From JAWLHA01 sp041690535 (GTDB taxonomy: Bacteria > Pseudomonadota > Gammaproteobacteria > Thiohalomonadales > Thiohalomonadaceae), in assembly GCA_041690535.1 (NCBI GenBank), contig JAWLHA010000019.1, forward strand, positions 1 through 64,000: a stretch of DNA of 64,000 nt, given 5' to 3'. The position numbers and the translations under genes were made by a program. Under the pieces are notes generated by a model. That model worked only from the letters and a program-made list of their open reading frames with translations. It did no database searches and was not told the origin of the DNA. Positions 32,833-41,689 of this stretch are shown one piece after another; within the stretch, counting starts at the first letter, position 1, and each line of letters begins with the position of its first letter.

Positions 32833-33934
32833 CGCGTCCAGTCCGTCCCCAGACCTTGATGTCGGTTCCGTACTTCACCTCCAGGATCCCTTCCATCGGT
32901 TCGATGCGGGGCGGCAGGGCGGCCTGCTGGATCACCTCGAACCCCTGCGCCCGCATGAAGGGGTCGAGCCGCTCCCGGTGATAGGGCAGCGAATGACTCA
33001 GGACGACATATTTCGCCCGCCGAATCATGCGATAGGGCATACGCTTGAAATAGTAAATGGCGCTGGAGAGAAACACCACGTCGCAATCAAGGTCGCCGGC
33101 GCATTCGGCATCACCTCGGTGGAGCTCGGCACAACGACCGACGCGCTGCGTGAGGGAATCGAAGAAAAAGCGATCCGGCTCCACGGCAACGATTCTGCGC
33201 CCGGGAAAGCGCTCACAGAGTCGATGGGTGAATGCCCCTTCACAGGCTGCCACTTCCACCAGCGATGCCCACGGGAATCTCTCCAGGACGGACAATTCCG
33301 CCTCGTGCCGGGCTTGCTCGTAATCGGAGTCACCCAGATCCCAGGGATCGTGGTAGTCGAAATCGTCCACGTGCCAATCCACGTAGCCTCGATAGTAACG
33401 GTACAGGCCGGCACCGCTCTGTCGCTGGTACAGATCCACATTGCGCAGATCTCGCGCAGCGATGTAACCCTCGACCAGGAGGTCGGGATAGTGCCGCTCC
33501 AACAGCCTTAGCCGCCGTGCAAACCCCTGTTCGGTGGCCGTGATCTGCTCGTCCACCCTGCCGCCCGCGGCCCGGGTCCAGACCTCGGCGGCAGAGTGGC
33601 CCACCGCCGCGGCAAGGCGCGCGGCCAGCGGCCTGCTGGCCTGGACGCTATGGGTGTAGACCCGATCGTATCCCTCCAGCCCACCGAGGGCCTCCATCAG
33701 AGCCGAGAGGTCTACGGCATCGTCCAGGCAGGCGAAGGGAAGCAGGCGCGCGGCCCTGGCCCCCAGTGCGCGGCAGGCGGCGGTGAACACAGCCTCCCCC
33801 TCGGCATGGACGGGGAGCAACGGATGGGAAAACGCAGCGCAGACATCGAAGCTTCCCCGGGGAAGCGACACGAGCAAGTTGCCAAAGGTCCCCAGTTCGT
33901 CTCCCGGGGTGCAGCACACGACCAGGGTCTTCAT
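32822..33934 (-). CDS. Fusion of a degenerate PIG-L-like domain with a NodS-like methyltransferase
   Basis: 370 residues. Residues 1-150 follow the PIG-L fold order, but the zinc motif reads CTPGDELGTFG instead of HPDDE, so the metal site is probably lost. Residues about 190-340 are a class I methyltransferase of the NodS type: LVEVAACEGAFTHRL near 228-240, VAVEPD, and VVFLSSAIYYF. NodS methylates deacetylated chitooligosaccharides, so a deacetylase-like domain joined to it makes sense in amino-sugar modification. Overlapping stops and starts tie it to both neighbours. Confidence 0.75.
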   Translation of the reverse strand: MKTLVVCCTPGDELGTFGNLLVSLPRGSFDVCAAFSHPLLPVHAEGEAVFTAACRALGARAARLLPFACLDDAVDLSALMEALGGLEGYDRVYTHSVQASRPLAARLAAAVGHSAAEVWTRAAGGRVDEQITATEQGFARRLRLLERHYPDLLVEGYIAARDLRNVDLYQRQSGAGLYRYYRGYVDWHVDDFDYHDPWDLGDSDYEQARHEAELSVLERFPWASLVEVAACEGAFTHRLCERFPGRRIVAVEPDRFFFDSLTQRVGRCAELHRGDAECAGDLDCDVVFLSSAIYYFKRMPYRMIRRAKYVVLSHSLPYHRERLDPFMRAQGFEVIQQAALPPRIEPMEGILEVKYGTDIKVWGRTGRGVG

Positions 33935-35130
33935 GGCATCGACTTCCCGCGGTGAACGGCCTGCACCGCCCGCCGCAGCGGATAGGCGAACAGTGCCGCC
34001 GTTCCCCCCATCAACTCAGCGGTGATGAGATCGAAGGGAAAGGTACGGGCGGCAAAGAGGCGTTGCATCTGAAACAGATAGAACCAGTGCCCAATCTCCC
34101 TGATGGCCCTGAAGCGGTAGCGCGGCTCCTCGATGGCCACCTTCACCAGAAAGCCCACGTACCCCCATCCCCACCAGTAGAGCCTCTTCCGCAGAACCCG
34201 GTAGCCGCGCACGTGGCGGTGGCGAACCACCGCAGCCGGCTCGTACAACAGTTCGAAGCCGGCATGCAGCACGCGATAGAAGATGTCCAGGTCTTCGGCA
34301 GTAGGCAGGACGTCGTCGAACCCGTTCAGCAGTTCGAGCACATTGCGCCGGAATGCCATATTGCCGCCGGTGCCGAACATCCATGCCTGGAGGGGATACG
34401 AAGGGAGGCGATGCGCATCGGAGCTTTCCGTGAAAAGGCGCCGCTCGAATCCTCTGCTGAAGCCGCCGCGCCGCTCCATCAACTCCTGGGAGGGGGTCTG
34501 CAGTTCGGAGGGCAGTACGGGCCCTGTGCAGCAACCAAGGCGGGGGTGAGTCGCAAACTCCTCCGCCAACGAGGCGAGCCACCTTGGATGCGGCTCACAG
34601 TCGTCGTCGGTAAAGGCGATGACTTCGCCGCGGGCCTCGCGCACTGCCCGATTGCGGGCGAAGCGCACGCCGGGCCGGGCCTCCAGCACGTAACGCGCGC
34701 CATACTCGCGCGCCACGGTGGCGGTCTCCTCCTCGTCACCATTATCGATCACGATGATTTCTGCACGGGAATACGACTGCTGCCGCAGCGCCTGAAGGCA
34801 TCGACGCAGCGCCTGGGGACGATTACGGGTACAGACCACCGCCGAGACCGTCGGCAGGGAGCCGCTATGAAGAGATGAAGGACGTGGCAGAGGCGGTGTC
34901 CTCGCCAGCGCGCGAAGCCACGCCTGGAGCGTGGCGGGCGACTCGCCCGCGGCCACGGACAAGGTTCCAACCGGAACGTCTTCGCACCATGCAACCACAA
35001 ACAACCCGCACTCCGGCTCGGTCTCGAGCGCCTGTGGGATGGCGTTCACATCGATGTCCACGATCCGGCTCGGCACGATTGTCATGCTCGCGTTCGAGTC
35101 AGCTCCAAGTGGCACTCTGCCATGAACCAT
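33931..35130 (-). CDS. Glycosyltransferase family 2
   Basis: Up to 399 residues. A GT-A domain begins near 105 with SAVVCTRNRPQALRRCL; the metal site is FTDDDCEPH near 190, and ACTGP-like and GGNMAFRR motifs follow. A region before it (VDIDVNAIPQALETEPE...LFVVAWCEDVPVG) is a conserved N-terminal add-on. The C-terminal part has aromatic, possibly membrane-associated segments. GGAAGGG precedes the ATG at 35130; the Met at 35085 is an alternative that starts nearer the conserved region. It is the first gene of the four-gene glycan operon and overlaps the next by 4 nt. Confidence 0.88.
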   Translation of the reverse strand: MVHGRVPLGADSNASMTIVPSRIVDIDVNAIPQALETEPECGLFVVAWCEDVPVGTLSVAAGESPATLQAWLRALARTPPLPRPSSLHSGSLPTVSAVVCTRNRPQALRRCLQALRQQSYSRAEIIVIDNGDEEETATVAREYGARYVLEARPGVRFARNRAVREARGEVIAFTDDDCEPHPRWLASLAEEFATHPRLGCCTGPVLPSELQTPSQELMERRGGFSRGFERRLFTESSDAHRLPSYPLQAWMFGTGGNMAFRRNVLELLNGFDDVLPTAEDLDIFYRVLHAGFELLYEPAAVVRHRHVRGYRVLRKRLYWWGWGYVGFLVKVAIEEPRYRFRAIREIGHWFYLFQMQRLFAARTFPFDLITAELMGGTAALFAYPLRRAVQAVHRGKSMP

Positions 35131-35171
35131 AGCCCTTCCGCAGCCGCTCGCCAGCGGGGCGCACCCTTGGA

Positions 35172-35440
35172 CGGTGAACGCATACTAACGTCACGGCCGT
35201 GCTGTGAGCGACGTAAGTCCTTGAAAGCAGGTGCGCTGTGAATACGACCGACATGGATGTGAGGGAGTGAAGATTATGACAGGAGCAATCATCTTCCATC
35301 CTTGTACGCTCGACGGCCGCGGCCGCTTCGGGCATCCCTGCCCTTCCGCGGCACAAGTGCGTCCTTGCACCCATCCATGCGGCCGACGACCGGTTTTCAA
35401 GGACTTAGGTCGCCCTTGGGTAAGTATGCGTTCACCCTGC
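35172..35440. repeat. Composite family B element, 269 bp
   Basis: The ends GGTGAACGCATACT and AGTATGCGTTCACC are perfect 14-bp inverted repeats. The left half is the 'long' subtype (with TAACGTCACGGCCGTGCTGTGAGCG, then GTAAGTCCTTGAAAGCAGG and the GAAGATTATG/ATCATCTTC dyad). The right half is the 'short' subtype in reverse orientation. It occupies most of the 407-nt gap before the hemerythrin gene. Confidence 0.85.
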
Positions 35441-35537
35441 ACCCATGCAGAAAAGAGATTCGCCGCGCACTAATATGTTTTCAAGGGTCAAGGGACGGCG
35501 GCAAGGAATGCCGGTTCGGAGATCACGGAAGCCCCTC

Positions 35538-35975
35538 ATGGACATTTACGAATTGCTTGCGAGAGACCATCAGAGAGCCATCGACCTGTTCGCACACGTG
35601 CTTGACACCCGGCGCGAACAGCTGCGGTTACGGGAGCGCACATTCGATGCGTTGAAGCGTGAGCTGAAGATTCACGCGGCCATGGAGGAGCAGGCGTTTT
35701 ACTCCATTCTCAGGGAGTTCGATGAGACGCGTGAGTTGATTCTGGAAGCGGACGAGCGTCACCGGATTGTCGACCGTCTCCTGGAGGAGCTGACCACCAT
35801 GGACAAAAGCACGGAGCAGTGGTGGGCCAAGCTCAGGATACTGCGCGACAACGTCGCCTATCACGTGGAGGAGGAAGAGAGCGAACTGTTCGAAAAAGCG
35901 CGGGAGGTATTGACCTTGGGCGATGCCAAACAGCTTGGCGAGCACGCGAGGGAGATACAAAGGCAACTGCACTGA
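35538..35975 (+). CDS. Hemerythrin-like HHE-domain protein
   Basis: 145 residues, all alpha-helical. Potential di-iron ligands follow hemerythrin spacing: H11 (RDHQRA), H46 with E50 (HAAMEEQ), H75 (DERHRIV) and H109 with E113 (YHVEEEESE). Such proteins bind oxygen or protect against nitric oxide and oxidants. The start at 35538 has GGAAG before it. It is a single gene between a repeat and tRNA-Ser. Confidence 0.87.
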   Translation: MDIYELLARDHQRAIDLFAHVLDTRREQLRLRERTFDALKRELKIHAAMEEQAFYSILREFDETRELILEADERHRIVDRLLEELTTMDKSTEQWWAKLRILRDNVAYHVEEEESELFEKAREVLTLGDAKQLGEHAREIQRQLH

Positions 35976-36279
35976 TCTGACGCTTGCCCGCCCTGGCCCC
36001 ATTTCACGCGTCTTGTCCCCGGGCACATAGTGTCGCGAACGAAATATCCATTTCTCGAAGAGAAGCCTTTTCGCTTAACACAAAAAACCCGCCATTTCAA
36101 GGAATGCGCGCGCATGCCTAACAAAAAAGTTGACCCAAGCGGCTCGTTCCTCTATCTATACGTTAGGCGCGAGAAGCGGGTCCGGGGACCGATGCCTTTG
36201 GCCGATTCATTCATGGGTCAACAGGCCTGAGCCAAGCCTGAATCGATAAGCAGGGGAAGGTAGGGAAGGAAGCCTGAAG
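35976..36279. other. Intergenic stretch, nothing recognised
   Basis: 304 nt between the hemerythrin gene and tRNA-Ser(CGA). It has AT-rich patches (36060-36130) unlike its surroundings, and an unsupported 66-codon frame at 36030-36230. No repeat of families A or B is present. Confidence 0.4.
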
Positions 36280-36371
36280 TGGCGGAGGGGGCGGGATTCG
36301 AACCCGCGTGGGGCGCAATGCCCCCAACCGATTTCGAGTCGGTGCCGGTGTGACCGCTTCGGTACCCCTCC
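36280..36371 (-). tRNA. tRNA-Ser (anticodon CGA)
   Basis: A class II tRNA on the minus strand: acceptor GGAGGGG/CCCCTCC, anticodon loop CTCGAAA giving CGA, long variable arm (GGGGGCATTGCGCCCC), T loop GGTTCGAATCC, discriminator G, CCA encoded. Confidence 0.96.
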
Positions 36372-36462
36372 CGGCGGAAACCAATAGGATACTCACAAGC
36401 TGACTGCGCAACAACCGGTAAGTTCATTCTTTCGTTCTTAGCTACACAGAGTCATCGTTCTT

Positions 36463-37872
36463 ATGCTGTTGAAGCGCATCGCCCACGTGGCGGGGGTACT
36501 GCTGCTGCTCCCGCTCGTTGTCACCTGCAACCGGCCGCAAAGCCTCCTGGAAGAGGTGCAACGGCAGGGCGAGTTGCGCATGCTCACCCGCAACGCGGCA
36601 ACCACGTACTACGAGGGGCCGAACGGTTTGACGGGGCTGGAATATGAACTGGCGAAGGGATTTGCCGATGAACTCGGCGTTCGCCTCAAGGTCCTGACCG
36701 CGTCCAACGTCTCCGAGGTGCTGGAGCGGCTTGCCCTCGGCGAAGCCCACTTTGCCGCCGCCGGACTGACGGTCACCGAGCCGCGCCAGATCTGGGCTCG
36801 CTTCACCCCGCCTTACCACACCATCACCGAACAGCTTGTGTACCGCCTGGGAAATCCGCGCCCCAACGACCTGGGGGACCTTCAAGGGCTCCTCGAGGTC
36901 GTAGCCCAAAGCAGTCACCTGGACCGGCTGCACAACCTGAAGCAGCAGTACCCCAGTCTGAACTGGATTGAGAACACACAACTTGAAAGTGAGGAATTAC
37001 TTACCCTCGTCTCGGAGCGGCTGATCGACTACACCGTGGCTGACTCCAGTGAGGTAGCGCTGAACCGCCGTTACTACCCGGAACTTCGCGTGGCGTTCGA
37101 CATCTCGGAGCCGCAATCGCTGGCCTGGGCCTTTCCCAAGTTTCAGGATCCGAGCCTCTACAACGCCGCCACTGCTTACTTCGACAAGATCAAGGCAAGC
37201 GGCCGGCTGGCACAGCTTCTCGAGCAGACCTATGGCCACGTCCAGGAATTCGACTATGTAGGCACGCGCATGTACATGCGCCACGTGCAACAGCGCCTTC
37301 CGAAGTATCGCGAGCTCTTCGAGGAGCACGCAGCCAAAAACGGGCTCGACTGGCGCTTGCTGGCGGCTGTGGCCTATCAGGAGTCCCACTGGAACCCCAA
37401 GGCCGTCTCTCCCACCGGGGTTCGCGGCATGATGATGCTCACCCAGGCCACGGCGCGCCAGTTGGGTATTGAGAAGCGAACCGATCCGACACAAAGCGTG
37501 GCGGGCGGGGCCCTTTATATCCGCCAGCTCCTGTCGCGGGTGCCCGAACGCATCGAGCTGCCCGATCGACTATGGCTGGCCCTTGCCGCCTACAATGTCG
37601 GCTTCGGTCACCTGGAGGACGCCCGGATCATCACCCAGAAGCGGGGCGGCAACCCAGACCGCTGGGGCGACGTGAAGGAGAACCTGCCGCTGCTGCGCAA
37701 GAAGGCGTGGTACAAGTCGACCAAGCACGGCTACGCCCGGGGCAATGAAGCGCTGACGTACGTGGAGAACATCCGCAGTTATTACGACATCCTGGTCTGG
37801 CTCACCGACCAGGAGCGCACCGCCCCACCACAGGCGCCTGGCATGCTGACTGTCGCCACCCCTGCACTGTAG
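36463..37872 (+). CDS. mltF: Membrane-bound lytic murein transglycosylase F
   Basis: 469 residues. The leader ends LPLVVTC (C22), consistent with a lipoprotein. Residues about 30-260 form a type 3 periplasmic-binding domain (GELRMLTRNAATTYYEG, FTPPYH). The SLT catalytic domain starts near 285, with catalytic Glu in YQESHW near 307, then GVRGMMMLT and AAYNVGFGHLEDA. The enzyme cleaves peptidoglycan glycan strands in the periplasm, and the first domain senses cell-wall fragments. Length and order match MltF. Single gene. Confidence 0.95.
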   Translation: MLLKRIAHVAGVLLLLPLVVTCNRPQSLLEEVQRQGELRMLTRNAATTYYEGPNGLTGLEYELAKGFADELGVRLKVLTASNVSEVLERLALGEAHFAAAGLTVTEPRQIWARFTPPYHTITEQLVYRLGNPRPNDLGDLQGLLEVVAQSSHLDRLHNLKQQYPSLNWIENTQLESEELLTLVSERLIDYTVADSSEVALNRRYYPELRVAFDISEPQSLAWAFPKFQDPSLYNAATAYFDKIKASGRLAQLLEQTYGHVQEFDYVGTRMYMRHVQQRLPKYRELFEEHAAKNGLDWRLLAAVAYQESHWNPKAVSPTGVRGMMMLTQATARQLGIEKRTDPTQSVAGGALYIRQLLSRVPERIELPDRLWLALAAYNVGFGHLEDARIITQKRGGNPDRWGDVKENLPLLRKKAWYKSTKHGYARGNEALTYVENIRSYYDILVWLTDQERTAPPQAPGMLTVATPAL

Positions 37873-37888
37873 GCCGTTGCGGATCGCC

Positions 37889-38079
37889 CTAGAGCACCGA
37901 ACAGGTAAACGGAAAGATCGCCAATCGCAGCCAAGTTGTGCCGCAGGTGGCGGGGGCAGCGAACCGAAGTAGGGTGGATAAGCGCAGCGCATCCACCCAT
38001 TCGACGCCGCACGGTGGATGCGCTGCGCTTATCCACCCTACATGTTGGGCGCGGCGGATTTATCTGTTCGGTGCTCTAG
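37889..38079. repeat. Complete family A (MITE-like) element, 191 bp
   Basis: Perfect 16-bp terminal inverted repeats, CTAGAGCACCGAACAG and its complement (37889-37904, 38064-38079). Inside is a perfect hairpin with 29-bp arms (37969-37997 and 38013-38041), starting GTAGGGTGGATAAGCGCAGC. It encodes no protein. It lies between convergent mltF and tadA. Related copies are at 1-30, 19228, 41440-41570, 48090 and 58040. Confidence 0.9.
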
Positions 38080-38124
38080 CTAGCCTCCGCCCCCAATGGC
38101 CTGCAGCGGGTGCGGAATGGCCAT

Positions 38125-38577
38125 TCAGCGGCGACGCCGGAAAAACGCCCTCAACATGCTGGCCGACTCCTCCTCCAGCACCCCACCGATTACCTCGGCG
38201 CGGTGATTCAGCTGCTCGGTCTGCAGGAGGTTGAAGATGCTGCCGGCCGCCCCGGTCCGGGGATCCGGCGCGCCAAAAACGACGCGGGCCACGCGGGCGT
38301 GGACGATGGCCCCGGCGCACATGGCACAGGGCTCGAGGGTGACGTAGAGGGTCGTCCCCACCAGGCGGTAGTTGCCAACCGAAGCGGCCGCAGCACGAAT
38401 GGCTCGGATCTCCGCGTGGGCGGTGGGATCGTGGGCGGCGATGGGCCTATTCCACCCTTCCCCCAGGATCTGCCCTTCCCTGACCACCAACGCCCCCACC
38501 GGCACCTCCCCCTCCTCCTCCGCTCGACGAGCGAGTTCAAGGGCTCGCTGCATGTAGATGGTGTCGGATTCTGTCAT
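38125..38577 (-). CDS. tadA: tRNA-specific adenosine deaminase
   Basis: 150 residues. The zinc and catalytic motifs HAE (54-56) and PCAMC (83-87) are exact. TadA converts A34 to inosine in tRNA-Arg(ACG) and is essential in most bacteria. It ends in an arginine tail. It is 54 nt downstream of guaA on the same strand. Confidence 0.95.
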   Translation of the reverse strand: MTESDTIYMQRALELARRAEEEGEVPVGALVVREGQILGEGWNRPIAAHDPTAHAEIRAIRAAAASVGNYRLVGTTLYVTLEPCAMCAGAIVHARVARVVFGAPDPRTGAAGSIFNLLQTEQLNHRAEVIGGVLEEESASMLRAFFRRRR

Positions 38578-38631
38578 TGCGCTGGTGGTTGGTCGTTTGT
38601 CGTTGGTCGTCCAGCGACCCCTAACTGAACC

Positions 38632-40209
38632 TCACTCCCACTCAATCGTGCCGGGCGGCTTGCCGGTAATGTCGTAAACCACCCGGGAGATCCCGTCGAT
38701 CTCATTGACGATGCGGCGGGAGACGTGATCGAGGAACTCATAAGGCAGGTGTGCCCAGCGGGCGGTCATGAAGTCCACGGTTTCAACAGCCCGCAGGGCC
38801 ACCACATATTCGTAGCGGCGCCCGTCCCCGGTCACCCCCACCGACTTGACCGGGAGGAACACCGCAAAAGCCTGGGAGGTCTTGTCGTAGAGGTCGTGCT
38901 TACGCAGCTCTTCGATGAAGATGTGGTCGGCCAGACGCAGGATATCGGCGTATTCCTTCTTCACCGCGCCAAGGATGCGCACCCCAAGCCCCGGCCCGGG
39001 GAAGGGGTGGCGGTACACCATCTCGTAGGGCAGCCCCAGCTCCACGCCGATCTTGCGCACCTCGTCCTTGAACAGCTCCCGAAGCGGCTCCAACAGCGCG
39101 AGATTCATGTGCTCGGGCAGGCCCCCGACGTTGTGGTGGGACTTGATCACATGGGCCTTGCCGGTCTTGGAGCCGGCCGACTCGATGACGTCCGGGTAGA
39201 TGGTACCCTGGGCCAGCCACTTGGCATTCTTGAGCTTCGCGGCCTCCTCCTCGAAGACCTCAACGAAGAGGTTGCCGATGATCTTGCGCTTCTTCTCAGG
39301 GTCGTTCTGCCCCTCCAGGGCCTTGAGGAAACGCGTCTCCGCGTCGACCCGGATCACCCGCACCCCCATGTGGCGGGCGAAAGTGGCCATGACCTGGTCG
39401 CCCTCCTGGTAACGCAGGAGCCCGTTGTCCACAAACACACAGGTGAGCTGGTCACCGATGGCCTTGTGCAGCAGGGCGGCGACGACAGAGGAGTCCACGC
39501 CCCCCGAGAGGCCCAGCAGCACCTCATCGCTGCCCACCTGTTCGCGGATGCGCTGCACGTTCTCCTCGATGATGTTGCCGGGGGTCCAGAGGGCCGCACA
39601 ACCGCAGATCTCGTGAACGAAGCGGTTGATAATGCGCCCCCCCTGCTTGGTGTGGGTCACCTCCGGGTGGAACTGCACCCCGTAGAAGCGCCGCTCCTCA
39701 TCCGCCATGCCCGCCACCGGGGCGCTTTCGGTGCTGGCCATGAGCTTGAAGCCGGCCGGCATCGCAGCCACCCGATCCCCATGGCTCATCCAGACATCCA
39801 GCAGTCCGTAACCTTCAGGACTGGTGTGGTCCTCGATATCCCGCAGCAGGGCGGTGTGGCCACGGGCCCGCACCTGGGCGTATCCGTATTCGTGGTGATC
39901 CGCCGACTCCACCTCGCCCCCGAGTTGCACGGCCATGGTCTGCATCCCGTAGCAGATCCCGAGCACCGGCACGCCCAACTCGAACACCACCTCGGGCGCC
40001 CGGGGTGTCTCGGCCGCAGTGACGGTTTCGGGCCCCCCCGAAAGGATGATCCCGTTGGGGGCGAAGGCGCGGATATACTCCTCGCCCATGTCGAAGGGAT
40101 GGAGCTCGCAGTAGACCCCCGCCTCGCGCACACGACGGGCGATGAGCTGGGTGTATTGTGAACCAAAGTCCAGGATCAGGATGCGATCGGAGTGGATGTC
40201 CAGCGACAT
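38632..40209 (-). CDS. guaA: GMP synthase (glutamine-hydrolysing)
   Basis: 525 residues. The N-terminal glutamine amidotransferase has LGICYGMQ (nucleophile Cys) and GVQFHPEVTHT. The ATP pyrophosphatase domain has LGLSGGVDSSVV, and the C terminus ends in the standard GTIEWE. It makes GMP from XMP. The start at 40209 is the standard MSLDIHSDRILILDFGSQYTQ region (shown in part). In many relatives guaB lies directly upstream; here nfo and a repeat intervene. Confidence 0.97.
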   Translation of the reverse strand: MSLDIHSDRILILDFGSQYTQLIARRVREAGVYCELHPFDMGEEYIRAFAPNGIILSGGPETVTAAETPRAPEVVFELGVPVLGICYGMQTMAVQLGGEVESADHHEYGYAQVRARGHTALLRDIEDHTSPEGYGLLDVWMSHGDRVAAMPAGFKLMASTESAPVAGMADEERRFYGVQFHPEVTHTKQGGRIINRFVHEICGCAALWTPGNIIEENVQRIREQVGSDEVLLGLSGGVDSSVVAALLHKAIGDQLTCVFVDNGLLRYQEGDQVMATFARHMGVRVIRVDAETRFLKALEGQNDPEKKRKIIGNLFVEVFEEEAAKLKNAKWLAQGTIYPDVIESAGSKTGKAHVIKSHHNVGGLPEHMNLALLEPLRELFKDEVRKIGVELGLPYEMVYRHPFPGPGLGVRILGAVKKEYADILRLADHIFIEELRKHDLYDKTSQAFAVFLPVKSVGVTGDGRRYEYVVALRAVETVDFMTARWAHLPYEFLDHVSRRIVNEIDGISRVVYDITGKPPGTIEWE

Positions 40210-40293
40210 TGATGTCTCTCTCGGAGGTGGGGCAGTCAAAAAATAAGCCCCACATGATCGGCGAAATCCCGCGCAGGTGCAACCGGCCCGCGC

Positions 40294-40380
40294 GCAGGGT
40301 AAACGCATGCTTACCCGAGGGCGATGTAAGCCCTTGAAAGCAGGTCGTCGGCCGCATGGGTGAGTATGCGTTCACCCTGC
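40294..40380. repeat. Family B repeat, short complete form (87 bp)
   Basis: The ends GCAGGGTAAACGCAT and ATGCGTTCACCCTGC are inverted repeats with one mismatch. The core is GCGATGTAAGCCCTTGAAAGCAGGTCGTCGGCCGCATG, given here as one conserved segment at 40321-40357. It lies in the divergent guaA/nfo intergenic region, so it separates their promoters. Confidence 0.88.
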
Positions 40381-40505
40381 GACCGCGTGGGGCGGCGCTG
40401 AAGCCCAACCCATTTTTCTGCTATCCTCGCTGCCCTTTTGAAAACGCAAAAACCGCAACATTCCGGTGGTTTTTGCATCTGTTCAGTGCATTTTCGAGGT
40501 CAGTC

Positions 40506-41348
40506 ATGAAGCGAGTCGGAGCTCACGTCAGCACCAAGGGCGGCGTGGAAAACGCCCCCATCAACGCACACAACATCGGCGCCAAGGCCTTCGCGCTGTT
40601 CACCAAGAACCAGCGCCAGTGGAAGGGCAAACCGCTCACCGAAGAGAGCATCACCGCCTTCAAGGCGAATCTCGCCGAGATCGGGATCGCTCCAGAGCAC
40701 GTGCTGCCGCACGACAGCTACCTCATCAACCTGGGCCATCCCGAAAAGGAGGCCCGGCAGAAGTCCCGCGATGCCTTTCTGGACGAGATGCAGCGTTGTG
40801 AGCAGTTGGGACTCCAATTGCTCAATTTCCATCCCGGCAGCCATCTGAACCAGATCGATGAAGAGCAGTGCCTGGACCTCATTGCCGAATCCGTCAACTG
40901 GGCGCTGGAGCAGACCCGGGGGGTGGTAGCGGTGATCGAGAACACCGCCGGCCAGGGGAGCAACCTCGGCTATCGGTTCGAACACCTTGCCAGGATCATT
41001 GAACAGGTGGAAGACAAGTCGCGGGTGGGCGTCTGCCTGGACACCTGCCACACCTTCACTGCCGGCTACGACCTGCGCACTCCCGAGGCCTGCGAGGCCA
41101 CCTTTGCGGAATTCGAAAACGTGGTCGGCTTCCGTTACCTGCGGGGCATGCATCTCAACGACGCCAAGCCGGAGCTCGGTTCACGGGTGGATCGGCATGA
41201 GAGCATCGGCAAGGGCAAAGTGGGGCTGGCGGCATTCCGCTACATCATGAACGACCCGCGCTTCGAGGAGATCCCCATGGTGCTGGAGACCGTGGACGAG
41301 ACCATCTGGCCCGAGGAGATCGAACTCCTCTATGGATTGGTCGCATAA
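40506..41348 (+). CDS. nfo: Endonuclease IV
   Basis: 280 residues. The N terminus RVGAHVSTKGGVENAP and metal-site motifs NFHPGSH, ENTAGQG, CLDTCHTFTAGYD, HLNDAK and D-R-HE-S-IGKG are those of Nfo. The enzyme cuts DNA at abasic sites using three zinc ions. The start at 40506 is fixed by the conserved N terminus. It is transcribed opposite to guaA and guaB. Confidence 0.96.
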   Translation: MKRVGAHVSTKGGVENAPINAHNIGAKAFALFTKNQRQWKGKPLTEESITAFKANLAEIGIAPEHVLPHDSYLINLGHPEKEARQKSRDAFLDEMQRCEQLGLQLLNFHPGSHLNQIDEEQCLDLIAESVNWALEQTRGVVAVIENTAGQGSNLGYRFEHLARIIEQVEDKSRVGVCLDTCHTFTAGYDLRTPEACEATFAEFENVVGFRYLRGMHLNDAKPELGSRVDRHESIGKGKVGLAAFRYIMNDPRFEEIPMVLETVDETIWPEEIELLYGLVA

Positions 41349-41650
41349 CCGGCGCCAGGTGGCGAGAACTGCACGCTCGCACAGCCGGAGCACCGCAGAT
41401 GAGCGAATGCCCAGCCCAAGCGGCTGAATTGTCCAGAGAAGGCGAAGCGCGTCGACCGGATCGGCACCGTCAACGGTGGATGCGATGCGCAAGTACCCCG
41501 AGAAGGCCCGGGAGATCGTTGGCTGGTGCAGCCCGAAGTGGTCCCGGCTTGCGCTTATCCACCCTGCCTACCTGGCCCGCTCTGCAGTCGGCGTAGCTTC
41601 CCGGTTTCCGCTTCGCTCCATCCGGGCTACAAACCGGCAAGCACCGGAGA
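41349..41650. other. Intergenic with a decayed family A copy
   Basis: About 300 nt after nfo. CGGTGGATGCGATGCGCAAG near 41472 and CTTGCGCTTATCCACCCTG near 41550 are the two arms of the family A hairpin, now imperfect and held apart by about 55 nt of other sequence. No gene is supported. Confidence 0.55.
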
Positions 41651-41677
41651 GTGATGGCCCGCGCTGCGGGCCATCAC
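41651..41677. terminator. Hairpin downstream of guaB
   Basis: A perfect 12-bp stem GTGATGGCCCGC/GCGGGCCATCAC with a 3-nt loop, 12 nt beyond the guaB stop. No U tract follows on the minus strand, so it may be a 3'-end-stabilising structure as much as a terminator. Confidence 0.5.
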
Positions 41678-41689
41678 CCTCACATCTCC

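Noticed and set aside
36211..36427. Minus-strand frames of 67-69 codons
   Set aside because: They lie over tRNA-Ser(CGA); the sequence is explained by the tRNA.
37782..38234. Short open frames translating to VDKRSAST/GGCAALIHPT strings
   Set aside because: They are the family A hairpin read as protein; similar spurious frames appear at 57738-58133 and 58073.
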